From Butyrivibrio sp. YAB3001 (lineage in GTDB: Bacteria > Bacillota > Clostridia > Lachnospirales > Lachnospiraceae), in the NCBI RefSeq assembly GCF_900112195.1, contig NZ_FOKR01000029.1, positions 1 to 33,137 on the forward strand: a stretch of DNA of 33,137 bases. The letters are read 5' to 3'. The position numbers were made by a program, and so were the translations under genes. The notes under the pieces are model-generated. The model had not been told where the DNA came from. It was given only the letters and a program-made list of their open reading frames with translations, and did no database searches. This document shows, piece by piece, positions 23,052 through 31,068 of the stretch. The stretch's first letter is position 1; each line of letters begins with the position of its first letter.

Positions 23052-23081
23052 GGCAGAGTTCTGTATGGCTCTGCCTTATTT
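23052..23081 (+). terminator. Terminator after the MerR operon
   Basis: GGCAGAG pairs with CTCTGCC (7 bp) around a 10-base loop, followed by TTATTT. Modest but well placed just upstream of the aldo/keto reductase promoter. Confidence 0.6.
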
Positions 23082-23090
23082 AAAAATGTA

Positions 23091-23119
23091 TTGACACGGT
23101 GTCAAACAGATGATAATAT
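23091..23119 (+). promoter_or_regulatory. AKR promoter with overlapping TetR-type operator 1
   Basis: TTGACA (23091-23096), 17 bp, TAATAT (23114-23119) is a near-consensus promoter. The perfect palindrome TTGACAC-G-GTGTCAA (23091-23105) covers its -35 box, so a bound repressor would block polymerase. Confidence 0.8.
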
Positions 23120-23130
23120 TCAACCATCAA

Positions 23131-23145
23131 CTGACACAGTGTCAA
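23131..23145 (+). promoter_or_regulatory. TetR-type operator 2
   Basis: CTGACAC-A-GTGTCAA contains the perfect palindrome TGACAC-A-GTGTCA. Its centre is 40 bp (about four helical turns) downstream of operator 1, in the untranslated leader, allowing cooperative binding. Confidence 0.75.
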
Positions 23146-23162
23146 CAGAAAGGAGTTACGAA

Positions 23163-24101
23163 ATGACAAAGACATTACCAAAGATTGCACTTGGTGCATG
23201 GGCATGGGGCAATGACGGGACATTTGGAGACAACTGGAGCGCAGATTCTCTTAAACCTATATTTGATGCTGCTATGAAGGAGGGACTGAACCTCTGGGAT
23301 ACAGCTTATGTATATGGAATGGGAACTTCAGAGAAAACACTGGGAACATTTTTAAAGGAACTTCCAAGAGATTCATATATTGTTTCGGATAAGTTCACTC
23401 CCCAGTGCGCTGATTATTCTTCATCTACACCGGTTGAGGATATGCTTAAGACAGAGTATGAGATGCTTGGAATCGACAGCATGGATATCTACTGGGTACA
23501 TAATCCTGTGGATGCACCCAAGTGGATAACAGAGGTTGCAAAGTATTTTGAGGGAAAAGAGAATGTTGCTGTGATCGGTGTTTCTAATCATAATCTTGCC
23601 GAAATCAAGGAGGCAGACAGAATTCTTCGTGATTATGGACTTAAGCTTGGAGCAGTACAGAACCACTACAGTCTTTTAAACAGATCATCAGAAGATTCAG
23701 GAATTGTAGATTACTGCAAGGAAAATGGCATCCAGTTCTGGGCTTACATGGTTCTTGAGCAGGGAGCTCTTTCAGGAAAATATGATACAAAGAATCCAAT
23801 GCCGGAAGGTTCAGGAAGAGCACAGACTTATAATCCTGTACTTGATAAGCTGGAGATCATGAATGCCAAGCTTAAGGAAGTAGCAGACAAATATGGCGTA
23901 GCACCTGCACAGATTCCGATCGCATGGGCAATCGGAAAAGGTGCACTTCCTATCATAGGTGTGACAAAGGTTAACCATGTAGAGGATGCTGTAAAGGCAT
24001 GTAATATCACTCTTACTGCTGATGAGATTGCTGATCTTGAGAAAACAGCAGACAGCCTTGGGCTTAATCTGATCCGCATGTGGGAAAAGAAGATGGATTA
24101 G
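23163..24101 (+). CDS. Aldo/keto reductase
   Basis: 312 residues from ATG 23163, with AAAGGAG 7 bases upstream; an extension of the frame to 23091 runs through the operators. A (beta/alpha)8 NADPH-dependent oxidoreductase: LWDTAYVYGMGTSEKTLG supplies Asp and the catalytic Tyr, IVSDKFT the Lys and IYWVHNP the His of the tetrad. VIGVSNHNLAEI, AVQNHYSLLNR and the C-terminal cofactor loop IIGVTKVNHVEDAVKA are typical. It reduces aldehydes or ketones in the cytoplasm; the substrate is unknown. Under a promoter with two palindromic operators, it is probably induced when the downstream TetR protein binds a toxic electrophile or quinone. Confidence 0.92.
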   Translation: MTKTLPKIALGAWAWGNDGTFGDNWSADSLKPIFDAAMKEGLNLWDTAYVYGMGTSEKTLGTFLKELPRDSYIVSDKFTPQCADYSSSTPVEDMLKTEYEMLGIDSMDIYWVHNPVDAPKWITEVAKYFEGKENVAVIGVSNHNLAEIKEADRILRDYGLKLGAVQNHYSLLNRSSEDSGIVDYCKENGIQFWAYMVLEQGALSGKYDTKNPMPEGSGRAQTYNPVLDKLEIMNAKLKEVADKYGVAPAQIPIAWAIGKGALPIIGVTKVNHVEDAVKACNITLTADEIADLEKTADSLGLNLIRMWEKKMD

Positions 24102-24114
24102 TTTTTTCTCCTAA

Positions 24115-24143
24115 TTGACGCACTGTCAATAGAATAGTATCAT
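24115..24143 (+). promoter_or_regulatory. tetR promoter with overlapping operator 3
   Basis: TTGACG (24115-24120), 17 bp, TATCAT (24138-24143). The imperfect palindrome TTGAC-GCACT-GTCAA (24115-24129) covers the -35 box as in the AKR promoter. This implies weaker autoregulation of tetR by its own product. Confidence 0.75.
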
Positions 24144-24187
24144 AAGCTAAATTGTATTGATACACATAATTAAAGGAGAGAAATATC

Positions 24188-24802
24188 ATGGCAGTAGAAC
24201 TTAAAGAGACAATTGACAGAAGAAGAGAGGAAATCATGGATGCCTGTGAAAAGCTGTATGAGACCATGGGCTTTCACAATATCACCATAAAGAATATCAG
24301 CACGGAGACCAGCTTTTCCAGACCTTCTATCTACAATTATTTCCAGACCAAGGAAGAAATCTTTTTAGGTATACTTACCCGTGAATATATGAAATGGAAT
24401 GATGTTCTAAGGAGCATAATAAAAAGAAATGCAGATATGGATAAGGATGCTCTGGCAAGGGCTATTGCAAAATCCATGGAAGAGAGAAAAACGCTTCTTA
24501 AGATCTCAGCCATGAACCTTTATGAGATAGAGGATAATAGCAGGGATGAGCTGCTAGTGGAATACAAAAAGGCTTTTAAGGAGACAGTCGAACTCTTTGA
24601 TAAATGCCTAAAAAAGCATCTTAAGATTGCGGACCAGCAGAGCGAGCAGATAAGATATGCGTTCTTCCCGTATATGTACGGAATCTATCCCTATTCATAT
24701 CCTACAGAAAAACAGATATCGGCAATGGATGAGGTAAAACTCTCCCATGTTGACGTAACTATTTATGAAATGACCTACCAGTTTTTGAAACTGGTATTGT
24801 GA
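24188..24802 (+). CDS. TetR family transcriptional repressor
   Basis: 204 residues from ATG 24188 (AAAGGAGAG upstream). The N-terminal helix-turn-helix reads ACEKLYETMGFHNITIKNIS, then FSRPSIYNYFQTKEEIFLGI, the standard TetR DNA-binding pattern. The C-terminal part is helical and divergent, as expected for ligand binding and dimerisation. Three similar palindromes nearby (23091, 23131, 24115) are the likely binding sites. It begins the operon with the flavin reductase (21 bases further on). Confidence 0.92.
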   Translation: MAVELKETIDRRREEIMDACEKLYETMGFHNITIKNISTETSFSRPSIYNYFQTKEEIFLGILTREYMKWNDVLRSIIKRNADMDKDALARAIAKSMEERKTLLKISAMNLYEIEDNSRDELLVEYKKAFKETVELFDKCLKKHLKIADQQSEQIRYAFFPYMYGIYPYSYPTEKQISAMDEVKLSHVDVTIYEMTYQFLKLVL

Positions 24803-24823
24803 TAAAGAAAGAAGGACTTTGGA

Positions 24824-25366
24824 ATGAAGAAGAATATCGGAGCAACACTTGCATTATACCCGGCGCCTGTAATTGTAGTAGGAGCAATGGTAGATGGAAA
24901 ACCTAACTGGACACTTGTAGCACATGCAGGAACTGTAGCACACAGCCATCTTATGGTATCAATGGTTCAGGCACACTACACCAATAAGGGCATCCGTGAG
25001 AACAAGATATTCTCTGTAAACGTAGTTGATGAGTCATGGCTTAAGGAAGCTGATCGTATGGGAGTTATCTCAGGCAATAAGGAAGATAAATCAGAGGCAC
25101 TCAAATATACAATTGGTGAAAATGGTGCGCCGCTTATTAATGCTGCAAAGGTCTCAATAGAGTGTGAGATGGATCACAACTATGAGCTGGAGAACTTTGA
25201 TAACTTTATCGGCAAGATCCTTGCTACCTATGCGGATGAGTCTGTTTTGAATGAGGCAGGAAAGATTGATTACCATGTGTTCAAGCCTGTGCTTTTTGAG
25301 TTCCCAACCTATGAATATTTTGTAACAGGGGAAAAAGTGGGCGATTGTGCAAAGATGAATCAGTAA
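24824..25366 (+). CDS. Flavin reductase family protein
   Basis: 180 residues. LALYPAPVIVVGAMVDGKPN then WTLVAHAGTVAHSHLMVSMV is the FMN-binding split barrel start of the flavin reductase-like family. NKIFSVNVVDE, a short-chain flavin-contact segment (VISGNKEDK) and VSIECEMDH complete the barrel. Such proteins bind FMN and reduce flavins or act as small oxidoreductases. AGAAGGA precedes ATG 24824. Downstream of tetR in the same operon and followed by a terminator. Confidence 0.88.
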   Translation: MKKNIGATLALYPAPVIVVGAMVDGKPNWTLVAHAGTVAHSHLMVSMVQAHYTNKGIRENKIFSVNVVDESWLKEADRMGVISGNKEDKSEALKYTIGENGAPLINAAKVSIECEMDHNYELENFDNFIGKILATYADESVLNEAGKIDYHVFKPVLFEFPTYEYFVTGEKVGDCAKMNQ

Positions 25367-25374
25367 CAGGTTTT

Positions 25375-25405
25375 ATAAGTCTGCGGTTTCCCGCAGGCTT
25401 ATTTC
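25375..25405 (+). terminator. Terminator after flavin reductase
   Basis: ATAAGTCTGCGG pairs with CCGCAGGCTTAT (12 bp, one wobble) around TTTC. The tail TTTCAAAG is short on Ts, so termination may be partial and allow reading into the following genes. Confidence 0.65.
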
Positions 25406-25421
25406 AAAGAAGGTATTACAG

Positions 25422-25945
25422 ATGAATATAACAGTTTTAATGGGAAGCCCAAACAAAAAAGCTCAACAAGTATATTGGTGGATGAGTTTAAACGTGGTGC
25501 CGAAGAGTCTGGACACAAGGTAGAGGTTCTTGATGTATGTCACATGAATATAAATCCCTGTATTGGATGCATTCAATGTGGATACGAAGGACCATGTGTG
25601 CAGAAGGATGATACAGTAATCGTAAAGGATAAACTTTTGTCGTCAGATGTGCTTGTATTTGCTACACCTACATATTTTTCAACTATGAATGGAATGTTAA
25701 AAAATCTTATAGACAGATTTTTACCAAAGTGGCAGGATCTCGGAAAACATGATGTATATTTTATAATTACCGGTCATGATGGGAAAAGAGGGCTTGAACT
25801 TGTGGAAAAAGAACTCATAACAGTTTTTGAAAATCTTGGGAATACAGTTATGGGGACAATCTGGGGTGAAGGTGTCTGGCAAAAGGGCGAGGTTATGAAC
25901 ACAAAGGCAATGCTGGAAGCATACAAAGCAGGGAAAAATATCTGA
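25422..25945 (+). pseudogene. NADPH-dependent FMN reductase-like gene with N-terminal frameshift
   Basis: ATG 25422 (AAGAAGG upstream) reads MNITVLMGSPNKKAQQ, but homologues continue GSPNKKGSTSILVDEF. That continuation is present one base out of frame: TSILVDEFKRGAEESGHKVE, then HMNINPCIGCIQCGYEGPC, ATPTYFSTMNGMLKNLIDRF and a normal C-terminus. One G appears to be missing after the A6 run near 25461. The rest encodes a flavodoxin-fold oxidoreductase with the CxGCxxC cysteine motif. An internal TTG at 25475 would omit the FMN phosphate loop. A recent mutation or a homopolymer read error; the gene is otherwise intact. Confidence 0.8.
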
Positions 25946-25957
25946 TTGGAGGTTACT

Positions 25958-26287
25958 ATGAGCATTACAGTCAATTTGCTATACAAAGGAAGGAATGGCA
26001 CTGCAAAAAAGTTTGCGGAGGAAATGATTAGCAGTGGAACAGTTGATAAGATCCGCAGTGAAGCAGGAAATCTCAAATATGAATATTATCTGTCACTTGA
26101 TGACCCTGAAACAATACTATTGATAGACAGTTGGGAAGATCAGAAATCCATTGATGTTCACCATGCTTCGTCTATGATGAATACAATTACGGAACTTCGT
26201 GATAAATATGACCTTCATATGACTGTGGAAAGATATAGATCTGATGACAGCATGCCTGAGAGGGATGCAGATTTTATACGGAAGTAA
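25958..26287 (+). CDS. ABM-domain monooxygenase
   Basis: 109 residues from ATG 25958, with GGAGG 5 bases upstream. A small ferredoxin-like protein of the antibiotic biosynthesis monooxygenase (ABM/YgiN) type: ITVNLLYKGRNGTAKKFAEE, GNLKYEYYLSLDDPETILLI, DSWEDQKSIDVHHAS. Such proteins oxidise or handle quinols and aromatic compounds without metal or cofactor. It follows the FMN reductase frame by 12 bases, so both are one transcription unit, consistent with a quinone or electrophile detoxification cluster. Confidence 0.85.
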   Translation: MSITVNLLYKGRNGTAKKFAEEMISSGTVDKIRSEAGNLKYEYYLSLDDPETILLIDSWEDQKSIDVHHASSMMNTITELRDKYDLHMTVERYRSDDSMPERDADFIRK

Positions 26288-26317
26288 GATAATTAAGGAT
26301 AGAGAGGACGTGATAAC

Positions 26318-26477
26318 ATGAGTAAAGCATTAGTCGCATTTTTAGTGCAGGTGGGGTTACTAAACAGGTTGCTAATAAGTTAGCTTCATCTATTAGAGCA
26401 GATTTATCTTTAGCTGAAAGCGGATTTGCCTCTAATAATCTGAAAAATCAACAAAATGTATATTCAAGATATGTATA
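26318..26477 (+). pseudogene. Flavodoxin remnant
   Basis: ATG 26318 (GAGAGGA upstream) reads MSKALVAFL and drifts. Restoring one T in the TTTTT run gives MSKALVAFFSAGGVTKQVAN then KLASSIRADL, the FMN phosphate-binding N-terminus of flavodoxins (here SxGGVTK). After about 26420 resemblance ends, and the frame stops at 26475. Frameshifted and truncated. The gap to the next gene (26478-26667) holds the CBM gene's control region. Confidence 0.75.
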
Positions 26478-26547
26478 AAATGCCAAAAAACGCAAAAAGA
26501 CTGATAATTAGCAATATTTGATATACAGCAAGCAATAAATAAGTATT

Positions 26548-26606
26548 AAAAAAGTTACAAAAATTGTTACAATCTAGATGCTCGAGCAAAAACGAAAACG
26601 TTTAAG
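26548..26606 (+). promoter_or_regulatory. Operator-like repeats upstream of the CBM gene
   Basis: Three motifs cluster here: direct repeats GTTACAA-AAATT-GTTACAA; a perfect 10-bp palindrome TGCTCGAGCA (26579-26588); and GAAAACGTTTAAG (about 26594-26606), which resembles LacI/CcpA-type half-sites. No convincing -35/-10 pair stands out. Regulation by a sugar-responsive repressor is plausible but unproven. Confidence 0.35.
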
Positions 26607-26667
26607 CACAAAACTAAATATGAAAAGACATTACAAGACAGTGTAAAACTAAAAGGGGGTTTATCGT

Positions 26668-28335
26668 ATGAGAAAGAATATTCCGTTGTTATTATGCGGG
26701 TTATTAACAACATCTGCAATATTTGCCGGCACCAGTGTAAATTCTTTAGCTGCGCCTAAGATTGATCCATACAAAACAGTTCAGGCTGAAATAAACTTTG
26801 GAAGAGAAGGTGTTGAACAGACTCCTGAGGTTTACAACAACAAGAAAATAACTGTGCTTTCTAACGTTGAAGCAGGGGATTATTGGCTTGTTAAGACTGT
26901 AGATTTTAATGAAGGTCTTTCAAAGATGTCAATTACAGTTAAATCCGACTCAGTTGCTCTTATTGAAGTACGTAAGGATGGCGTAGATGGGGAAGTCCTT
27001 GGCAGTTTTAAAATTGGTAATACAAATGGAGAGTACAAGACCTACACCGCTAATATGAAAAATGTAGAGGGCAATTTTACAATCGCTTTTGTAGGTGTTC
27101 TTGGAAATGTTTCTGTAGATTATTGGTCTGCTGAGAAAGCAGTGGAGACACCTGTTGTAGAGCCCGAACCTTCGCAGGATCCGGAAAAAATTGTTGATCC
27201 TTATGGAACCGTAGAAGCAGAGGATTCATATGAATTTGTTGCAGCCGCAGTTCTCGGAAAAGAAGTTGCAGTCAGAGGAAATGGTTATGTGGCTGTTAAG
27301 AATGTTGACTTTGGTGATGAAGCAGCAGTAGTACTTAACCTTAATGTTAAGGCATCAAAAGCAGCTCTTTTTGAGATAAGACTTGACGCTGTTGATGGAA
27401 CTAAAGTTGGTACAATCAAGGTTAATCCCGGTGATTATCAGTCAAGATATGCAACGGTTAATATCACAGGTAAGCATGATGTTTATTTTGTAGCAACTAT
27501 GTCAGGAGCTACAGTAACATTTGATTCATGGAAAGCGCTCAGAGCTCCGGTTAAACCAAATCCAAATCAGGATCCGGAACCCACTCCAGAGCCACAACCA
27601 ACACCAGATCCAGAGCCAACTCCGGAACCCGAGCCACAGCCGGTTGAAGGTGGCATGACAACAGATTATACAATAAATAACTGGGGAACAGGCTATCAGG
27701 TATCTGTAAAGGTAACAAATGAGTCCAATAAGAGAACTGAGGGATGGACTGTTAAAATTAATAAAGAAGATGTTGATATTGATGCCTGCTGGAACGTTAA
27801 TGTTACTGAAGAAGGCGGATACTATGTAATTACTCCTGTAGAATGGAACGCAGTAATTGATGCCGGAAAGTCTGTTGAATTCGGTTTCCAGGGTTCATCT
27901 CATATTAAAGACAAGATTGAGCTTTTTGCTGTAGGTGAAGTAAAGGATGAGCCCACACCTGAGCCTGAGCAACAGCCGGAGCCAACACCGGATCCAGAGC
28001 CAACACCAGATCCGGAGCCAACACCAGAGCCTGAACCGGTAGTAGTTAATGATGGACTTGTTCTTGGATATGACATTAACGGTCAGGGATCATTTACAAT
28101 CAGCTTTAATGTTTCCAACAATGGCGACAGCGCAGTAAATGGTTGGACTCTTAAACTTAAGAAAAGTCAGCTCACAATAGATAATAGCTGGTGTGTAAAA
28201 ATTGCTTCAGAAGGTGACTACTATGTGATTACTCCTGAAACATGGAACTATGTAATCAACGCAGGAGATGCAGCATATTTCGGAATTCAGGGATCGGGAG
28301 AAGTAGGAGCTACTTTGGATTACATCCTTGAATGA
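26668..28335 (+). CDS. Secreted non-catalytic protein: two CBM6-like and two CBM2-like modules
   Basis: 555 residues from ATG 26668 (AGGGGG upstream). Signal peptide 1-29 (MRKNIPLLLCGLLTTSAIFA...NSLA). Module 1 (about 31-155, PYKTVQAE ... VSVDYW) and module 2 (about 172-290, PYGTVEAE ... VTFDSW) look like CBM6-type beta-sandwiches. A Pro/Thr/Glu linker leads to module 3 (about 327-425, INNWGTGYQVSVKVTN, GWTVKINK, CWNVNV, FGFQGSS). A second PEPTPDPEPT linker leads to module 4 (about 465-555, INGQGSFTISFNVSN, GWTLKL, SWCVKI, FGIQGSG). Modules 3 and 4 are CBM2-type cellulose binders. There is no catalytic domain, dockerin, sortase motif or membrane anchor. Likely a secreted polysaccharide-binding adaptor, loosening agent or adhesion factor. 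It stands alone between a flavodoxin remnant and a chemoreceptor. Confidence 0.85.
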   Translation: MRKNIPLLLCGLLTTSAIFAGTSVNSLAAPKIDPYKTVQAEINFGREGVEQTPEVYNNKKITVLSNVEAGDYWLVKTVDFNEGLSKMSITVKSDSVALIEVRKDGVDGEVLGSFKIGNTNGEYKTYTANMKNVEGNFTIAFVGVLGNVSVDYWSAEKAVETPVVEPEPSQDPEKIVDPYGTVEAEDSYEFVAAAVLGKEVAVRGNGYVAVKNVDFGDEAAVVLNLNVKASKAALFEIRLDAVDGTKVGTIKVNPGDYQSRYATVNITGKHDVYFVATMSGATVTFDSWKALRAPVKPNPNQDPEPTPEPQPTPDPEPTPEPEPQPVEGGMTTDYTINNWGTGYQVSVKVTNESNKRTEGWTVKINKEDVDIDACWNVNVTEEGGYYVITPVEWNAVIDAGKSVEFGFQGSSHIKDKIELFAVGEVKDEPTPEPEQQPEPTPDPEPTPDPEPTPEPEPVVVNDGLVLGYDINGQGSFTISFNVSNNGDSAVNGWTLKLKKSQLTIDNSWCVKIASEGDYYVITPETWNYVINAGDAAYFGIQGSGEVGATLDYILE

Positions 28336-28401
28336 AAAGATTGTGATATTTTTTTGACAGCAAAAATGCAATAAACAAAAAAGGTACTTGTTCTGTATCG
28401 A

Positions 28402-28500
28402 CCTCCAAAAGTTAGATCAAAATAATATTTTACCCTTTACCGGATAAAGGCCGGTGATAGAGGTATATATTATAAAATCTAATGATTGGAGGCCGTTTTT
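28402..28500 (+). terminator. Long composite inverted repeat ending in a T-run
   Basis: CCTCCAA-aag-TTAGAT (28402-28417) pairs with ATCTAA-tga-TTGGAGG (28477-28492), followed by CCGTTTTTTT. Inside are two overlapping small hairpins that cannot form together: CCTTTA/TAAAGG and ACCGG/CCGGT. It may terminate the CBM transcript. The outer arms also resemble the ACCTCCAAAAGTTAGA-type ends of IS150-group elements, so it may be an internally deleted insertion sequence. Confidence 0.55.
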
Positions 28501-28784
28501 TTATCCCCAAATAGCGTTTTGAGTTTAATAAAAGTTTGTTGCTATTAAGTTGTTAGTCAATTTATGTTTATCTCATATAATCTGGTTAACAACAAAACGG
28601 TATCAAAAGTTTTTTTGGAGCGATTAATTGTAGAAAAATATAGTAAGAAAGTAGCTTCACAAGAGATTGTCAGTGCAAATTTTTATATTAAAAAATTTAA
28701 TTAAAGTTATATTAAAAAACAGCAAAGAATAATACAATTCAATCCCTGGGTAGTATAATAAATTGTAAACTTCAAGACGGTATT
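28501..28784 (+). other. AT-rich leader region of the chemoreceptor gene
   Basis: No gene seen. A TATAAT (28754-28759) lies 50 bases before the chemoreceptor start, with only a poor -35 match (ATACAA) at 17 bp. No sigma-28-type promoter or known riboswitch core was found. Confidence 0.4.
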
Positions 28785-28808
28785 ATGTTCACAATTTGGA
28801 GGACTATC

Positions 28809-30800
28809 ATGGAACAAAAAGATATCAGCTTCTTAAACAGTGTAAAGACAAAACTAATATCTACAATGATGCTTATTACAGTCATTCCACTTGTAATTGC
28901 TATTATTGTAAGCTATGTCACATCTACCAATAAGGCGCTGCAAGATGCACAGGATTCCCTTGAATGGCAGGCCTGGTATGTACATAGTAGTTTTGAAAAA
29001 GTAGTGGACACTAATTTCGATATGATCAATAGTATTGCCGGTAACCCTACTATTATTCAATACGTAATAGGCGAAGCCGGCATTCCTTTTGATGCGGTGC
29101 AGGCTACACTTCATGAGTGTGATCAGGTTCTTAATGATGGTCAGAATACAGCAATAACAAATGATAAAGGAATGCAGATTGCCAGAGGCGCAGGCGATTG
29201 TATTGATGTTTCAGATCGTGAATACTTTACAGAAGCAATTGCTGGCAACAATTATGTTTCTAACGTAACAGTTAGCAAAACAACCAACAAAAGAATGATC
29301 ACCTTTTCTGTTCCTATTAAGAACGGTGACAAAGTTATTGGCATTGTGCATAGAAATTATGACTTGGACAGCCTTCATGCGATTCTTGCTGAAGATGCTA
29401 ACACAGCATTTGTTGTTGACAGGGATGGTATGGTAGCTGCTCATGCAGAATATGAGATTGGTGAAGGAAAACATGATGAGGTTACAGTGTCATCATCTGA
29501 GTTCTATACATCAGGTCTTAGCAGTGGTTTCTACAAATCCAGTACTTCTTTTGGTACTAATTACATGGCATATGTAAAGGAGCCAAAATCAGGATTTGTC
29601 GTTGTTACTGCCAGAGATGCAAAGGTTATCATGTCTGCAGCAAGGCAATCAGCGATAATTGTCATTTGTGTAGGTGTTGTATTACTGATAATTGCGATTG
29701 CTATATCATTTGTTATATCAAAGAGCTTTACAGAACCGATAAAATCAGTTGGAATGTCTTTGGAGGCATTGGCAGATGGACGTTTTGTCAAAGTTGAGAA
29801 GCATGATGCAAGAAAAGATGAGTTTGGAGCTATTTCCAAAGCTACAAATGCAGTAATAGATAAACTTGATGAAATTGTAAACAATATCAAAATGTCAGCT
29901 TCTGATGTTGGAAAATCATCCGGTGAGTTATCTGATATGGCTGATCAGATTTCTCAGACTGCTGAAGATGTGTCAAATGCTGTTCAGGAAATTGCATCAG
30001 GTGCAACCCAGCAGGCTGATGAAATTCAATCTGCATCTGAGAATGTCGGAAGAATTGGAGATGCCATAGCCGGTGTACAGAATTCTTCTGATGATCTTAC
30101 AAATATTGCGCAGAAGATGAAAGAAGCGTCAGAATTATCCAGCAAGTCACTTCATTCCTTAAAGGAATCATCAAATGAAATGACAGAAAAGATTGGTGAT
30201 ATCTCTCAGACTATTCAGGCAACCAAAGATGCTGTTAATAATATCAGTGAAAAGGTTGAAGGAATTACATCAATTGCAACACAGACTAATCTTCTTTCAC
30301 TTAATGCATCAATTGAAGCTGCAAGAGCAGGTGAAGCCGGAAAAGGCTTTGCAGTTGTTGCTGAAGAAATTGGTAAGCTTGCAGAAGATTCCAAACAGAT
30401 GGCAGATGATATAAAGAAGGAGATGGAACAGCTTCTTGCACAGTCTGATGCAGCAGTTGCAGCCGCTGAGGATGTTAAGCAGGGTAATAATGAACAGCAG
30501 ATTGCTCTTGGAGAGACACTTGAAGCAGTTAATGGAATGTTGGATGATATCGGAAATACTGTTGACGGTGTTCAGCTTATTTCAGATGGCGCACAGACCT
30601 GTGATAGTTCAAAGAATGCTGTTGTAGATACAATGAGTGCTCTTTCAGCTATTTCTGAAGAAAATGCAGCCTCATCAGAAGAAACAGGCGCTTCTATGGA
30701 AGAACTTTCAGCTACGGTTACGACACTGGCATCCTCTGCTAATAGCCTCAAAGACATAGCAGAGCAGCTCAACCAAGAGATGCAGTTCTTCAAATCATGA
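28809..30800 (+). CDS. Methyl-accepting chemotaxis protein (Cache sensor)
   Basis: 663 residues from ATG 28809 (GGAGGA upstream; the earlier in-frame ATG 28785 lacks a site). First membrane helix about 19-41. A large extracellular Cache-type domain (about 45-280) includes DREYFTEAIAGNNYVSNV and FSVPIKNGDKVIGIVHRNYD. Second helix about 288-312. HAMP (SKSFTEPIKSVGMSLEALAD). The long signalling coiled coil has the conserved tip SIEAARAGEAGKGFAVVAEE near residues 500-520. Cache chemoreceptors of this kind usually bind amino acids, organic acids or sugars. No CheR-docking pentapeptide is seen at the C-terminus. Its position next to the CBM protein hints at movement toward plant polymer breakdown products, an inference only. 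Confidence 0.93.
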   Translation: MEQKDISFLNSVKTKLISTMMLITVIPLVIAIIVSYVTSTNKALQDAQDSLEWQAWYVHSSFEKVVDTNFDMINSIAGNPTIIQYVIGEAGIPFDAVQATLHECDQVLNDGQNTAITNDKGMQIARGAGDCIDVSDREYFTEAIAGNNYVSNVTVSKTTNKRMITFSVPIKNGDKVIGIVHRNYDLDSLHAILAEDANTAFVVDRDGMVAAHAEYEIGEGKHDEVTVSSSEFYTSGLSSGFYKSSTSFGTNYMAYVKEPKSGFVVVTARDAKVIMSAARQSAIIVICVGVVLLIIAIAISFVISKSFTEPIKSVGMSLEALADGRFVKVEKHDARKDEFGAISKATNAVIDKLDEIVNNIKMSASDVGKSSGELSDMADQISQTAEDVSNAVQEIASGATQQADEIQSASENVGRIGDAIAGVQNSSDDLTNIAQKMKEASELSSKSLHSLKESSNEMTEKIGDISQTIQATKDAVNNISEKVEGITSIATQTNLLSLNASIEAARAGEAGKGFAVVAEEIGKLAEDSKQMADDIKKEMEQLLAQSDAAVAAAEDVKQGNNEQQIALGETLEAVNGMLDDIGNTVDGVQLISDGAQTCDSSKNAVVDTMSALSAISEENAASSEETGASMEELSATVTTLASSANSLKDIAEQLNQEMQFFKS

Positions 30801-30911
30801 AGTGAAAAGCTCACATAGTTGGCGTAATAATAGCTTTTATATGTCGCTTTGAGAAAAAAGATAATCATATGTGATATTTGTATTGATAAAGACAATACTT
30901 TTTTATCCAAA

Positions 30912-30938
30912 TTAGCACTCTCTATTGAAGAGTGCTAA
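30912..30938 (+). promoter_or_regulatory. CIRCE heat-shock operator (HrcA site)
   Basis: TTAGCACTC, nine bases, GAGTGCTAA: an exact copy of the CIRCE inverted repeat bound by the HrcA repressor. It lies 130 bases before the hsp20 start, leaving an unusually long leader (30939-31068) in which I see nothing else. Flanking A and T pairs extend the stem, so it may double as a terminator for the chemoreceptor gene (followed by TTTTG). Confidence 0.93.
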
Positions 30939-31068
30939 TTTTGTGTTACATTATCTATAGAACAAAGGAACAGAGAAGAACGTTAGGACTTAACTTTCCT
31001 AAGATCCAAACCCTCCGTCCCAATGCTCAATAACAGTAAATTGTTTTTGTGCAAAGGAGGAATGTATT

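Noticed and set aside
26548..26606. A third LytTR site before the CBM gene
   Set aside because: AACGTTTAA matches 8/9, but no partner lies 21 bp away, and no promoter with the shared geometry follows.
28501..28784. A cyclic di-GMP or other riboswitch before the chemoreceptor
   Set aside because: None of the conserved core sequences of the classes I know are present.
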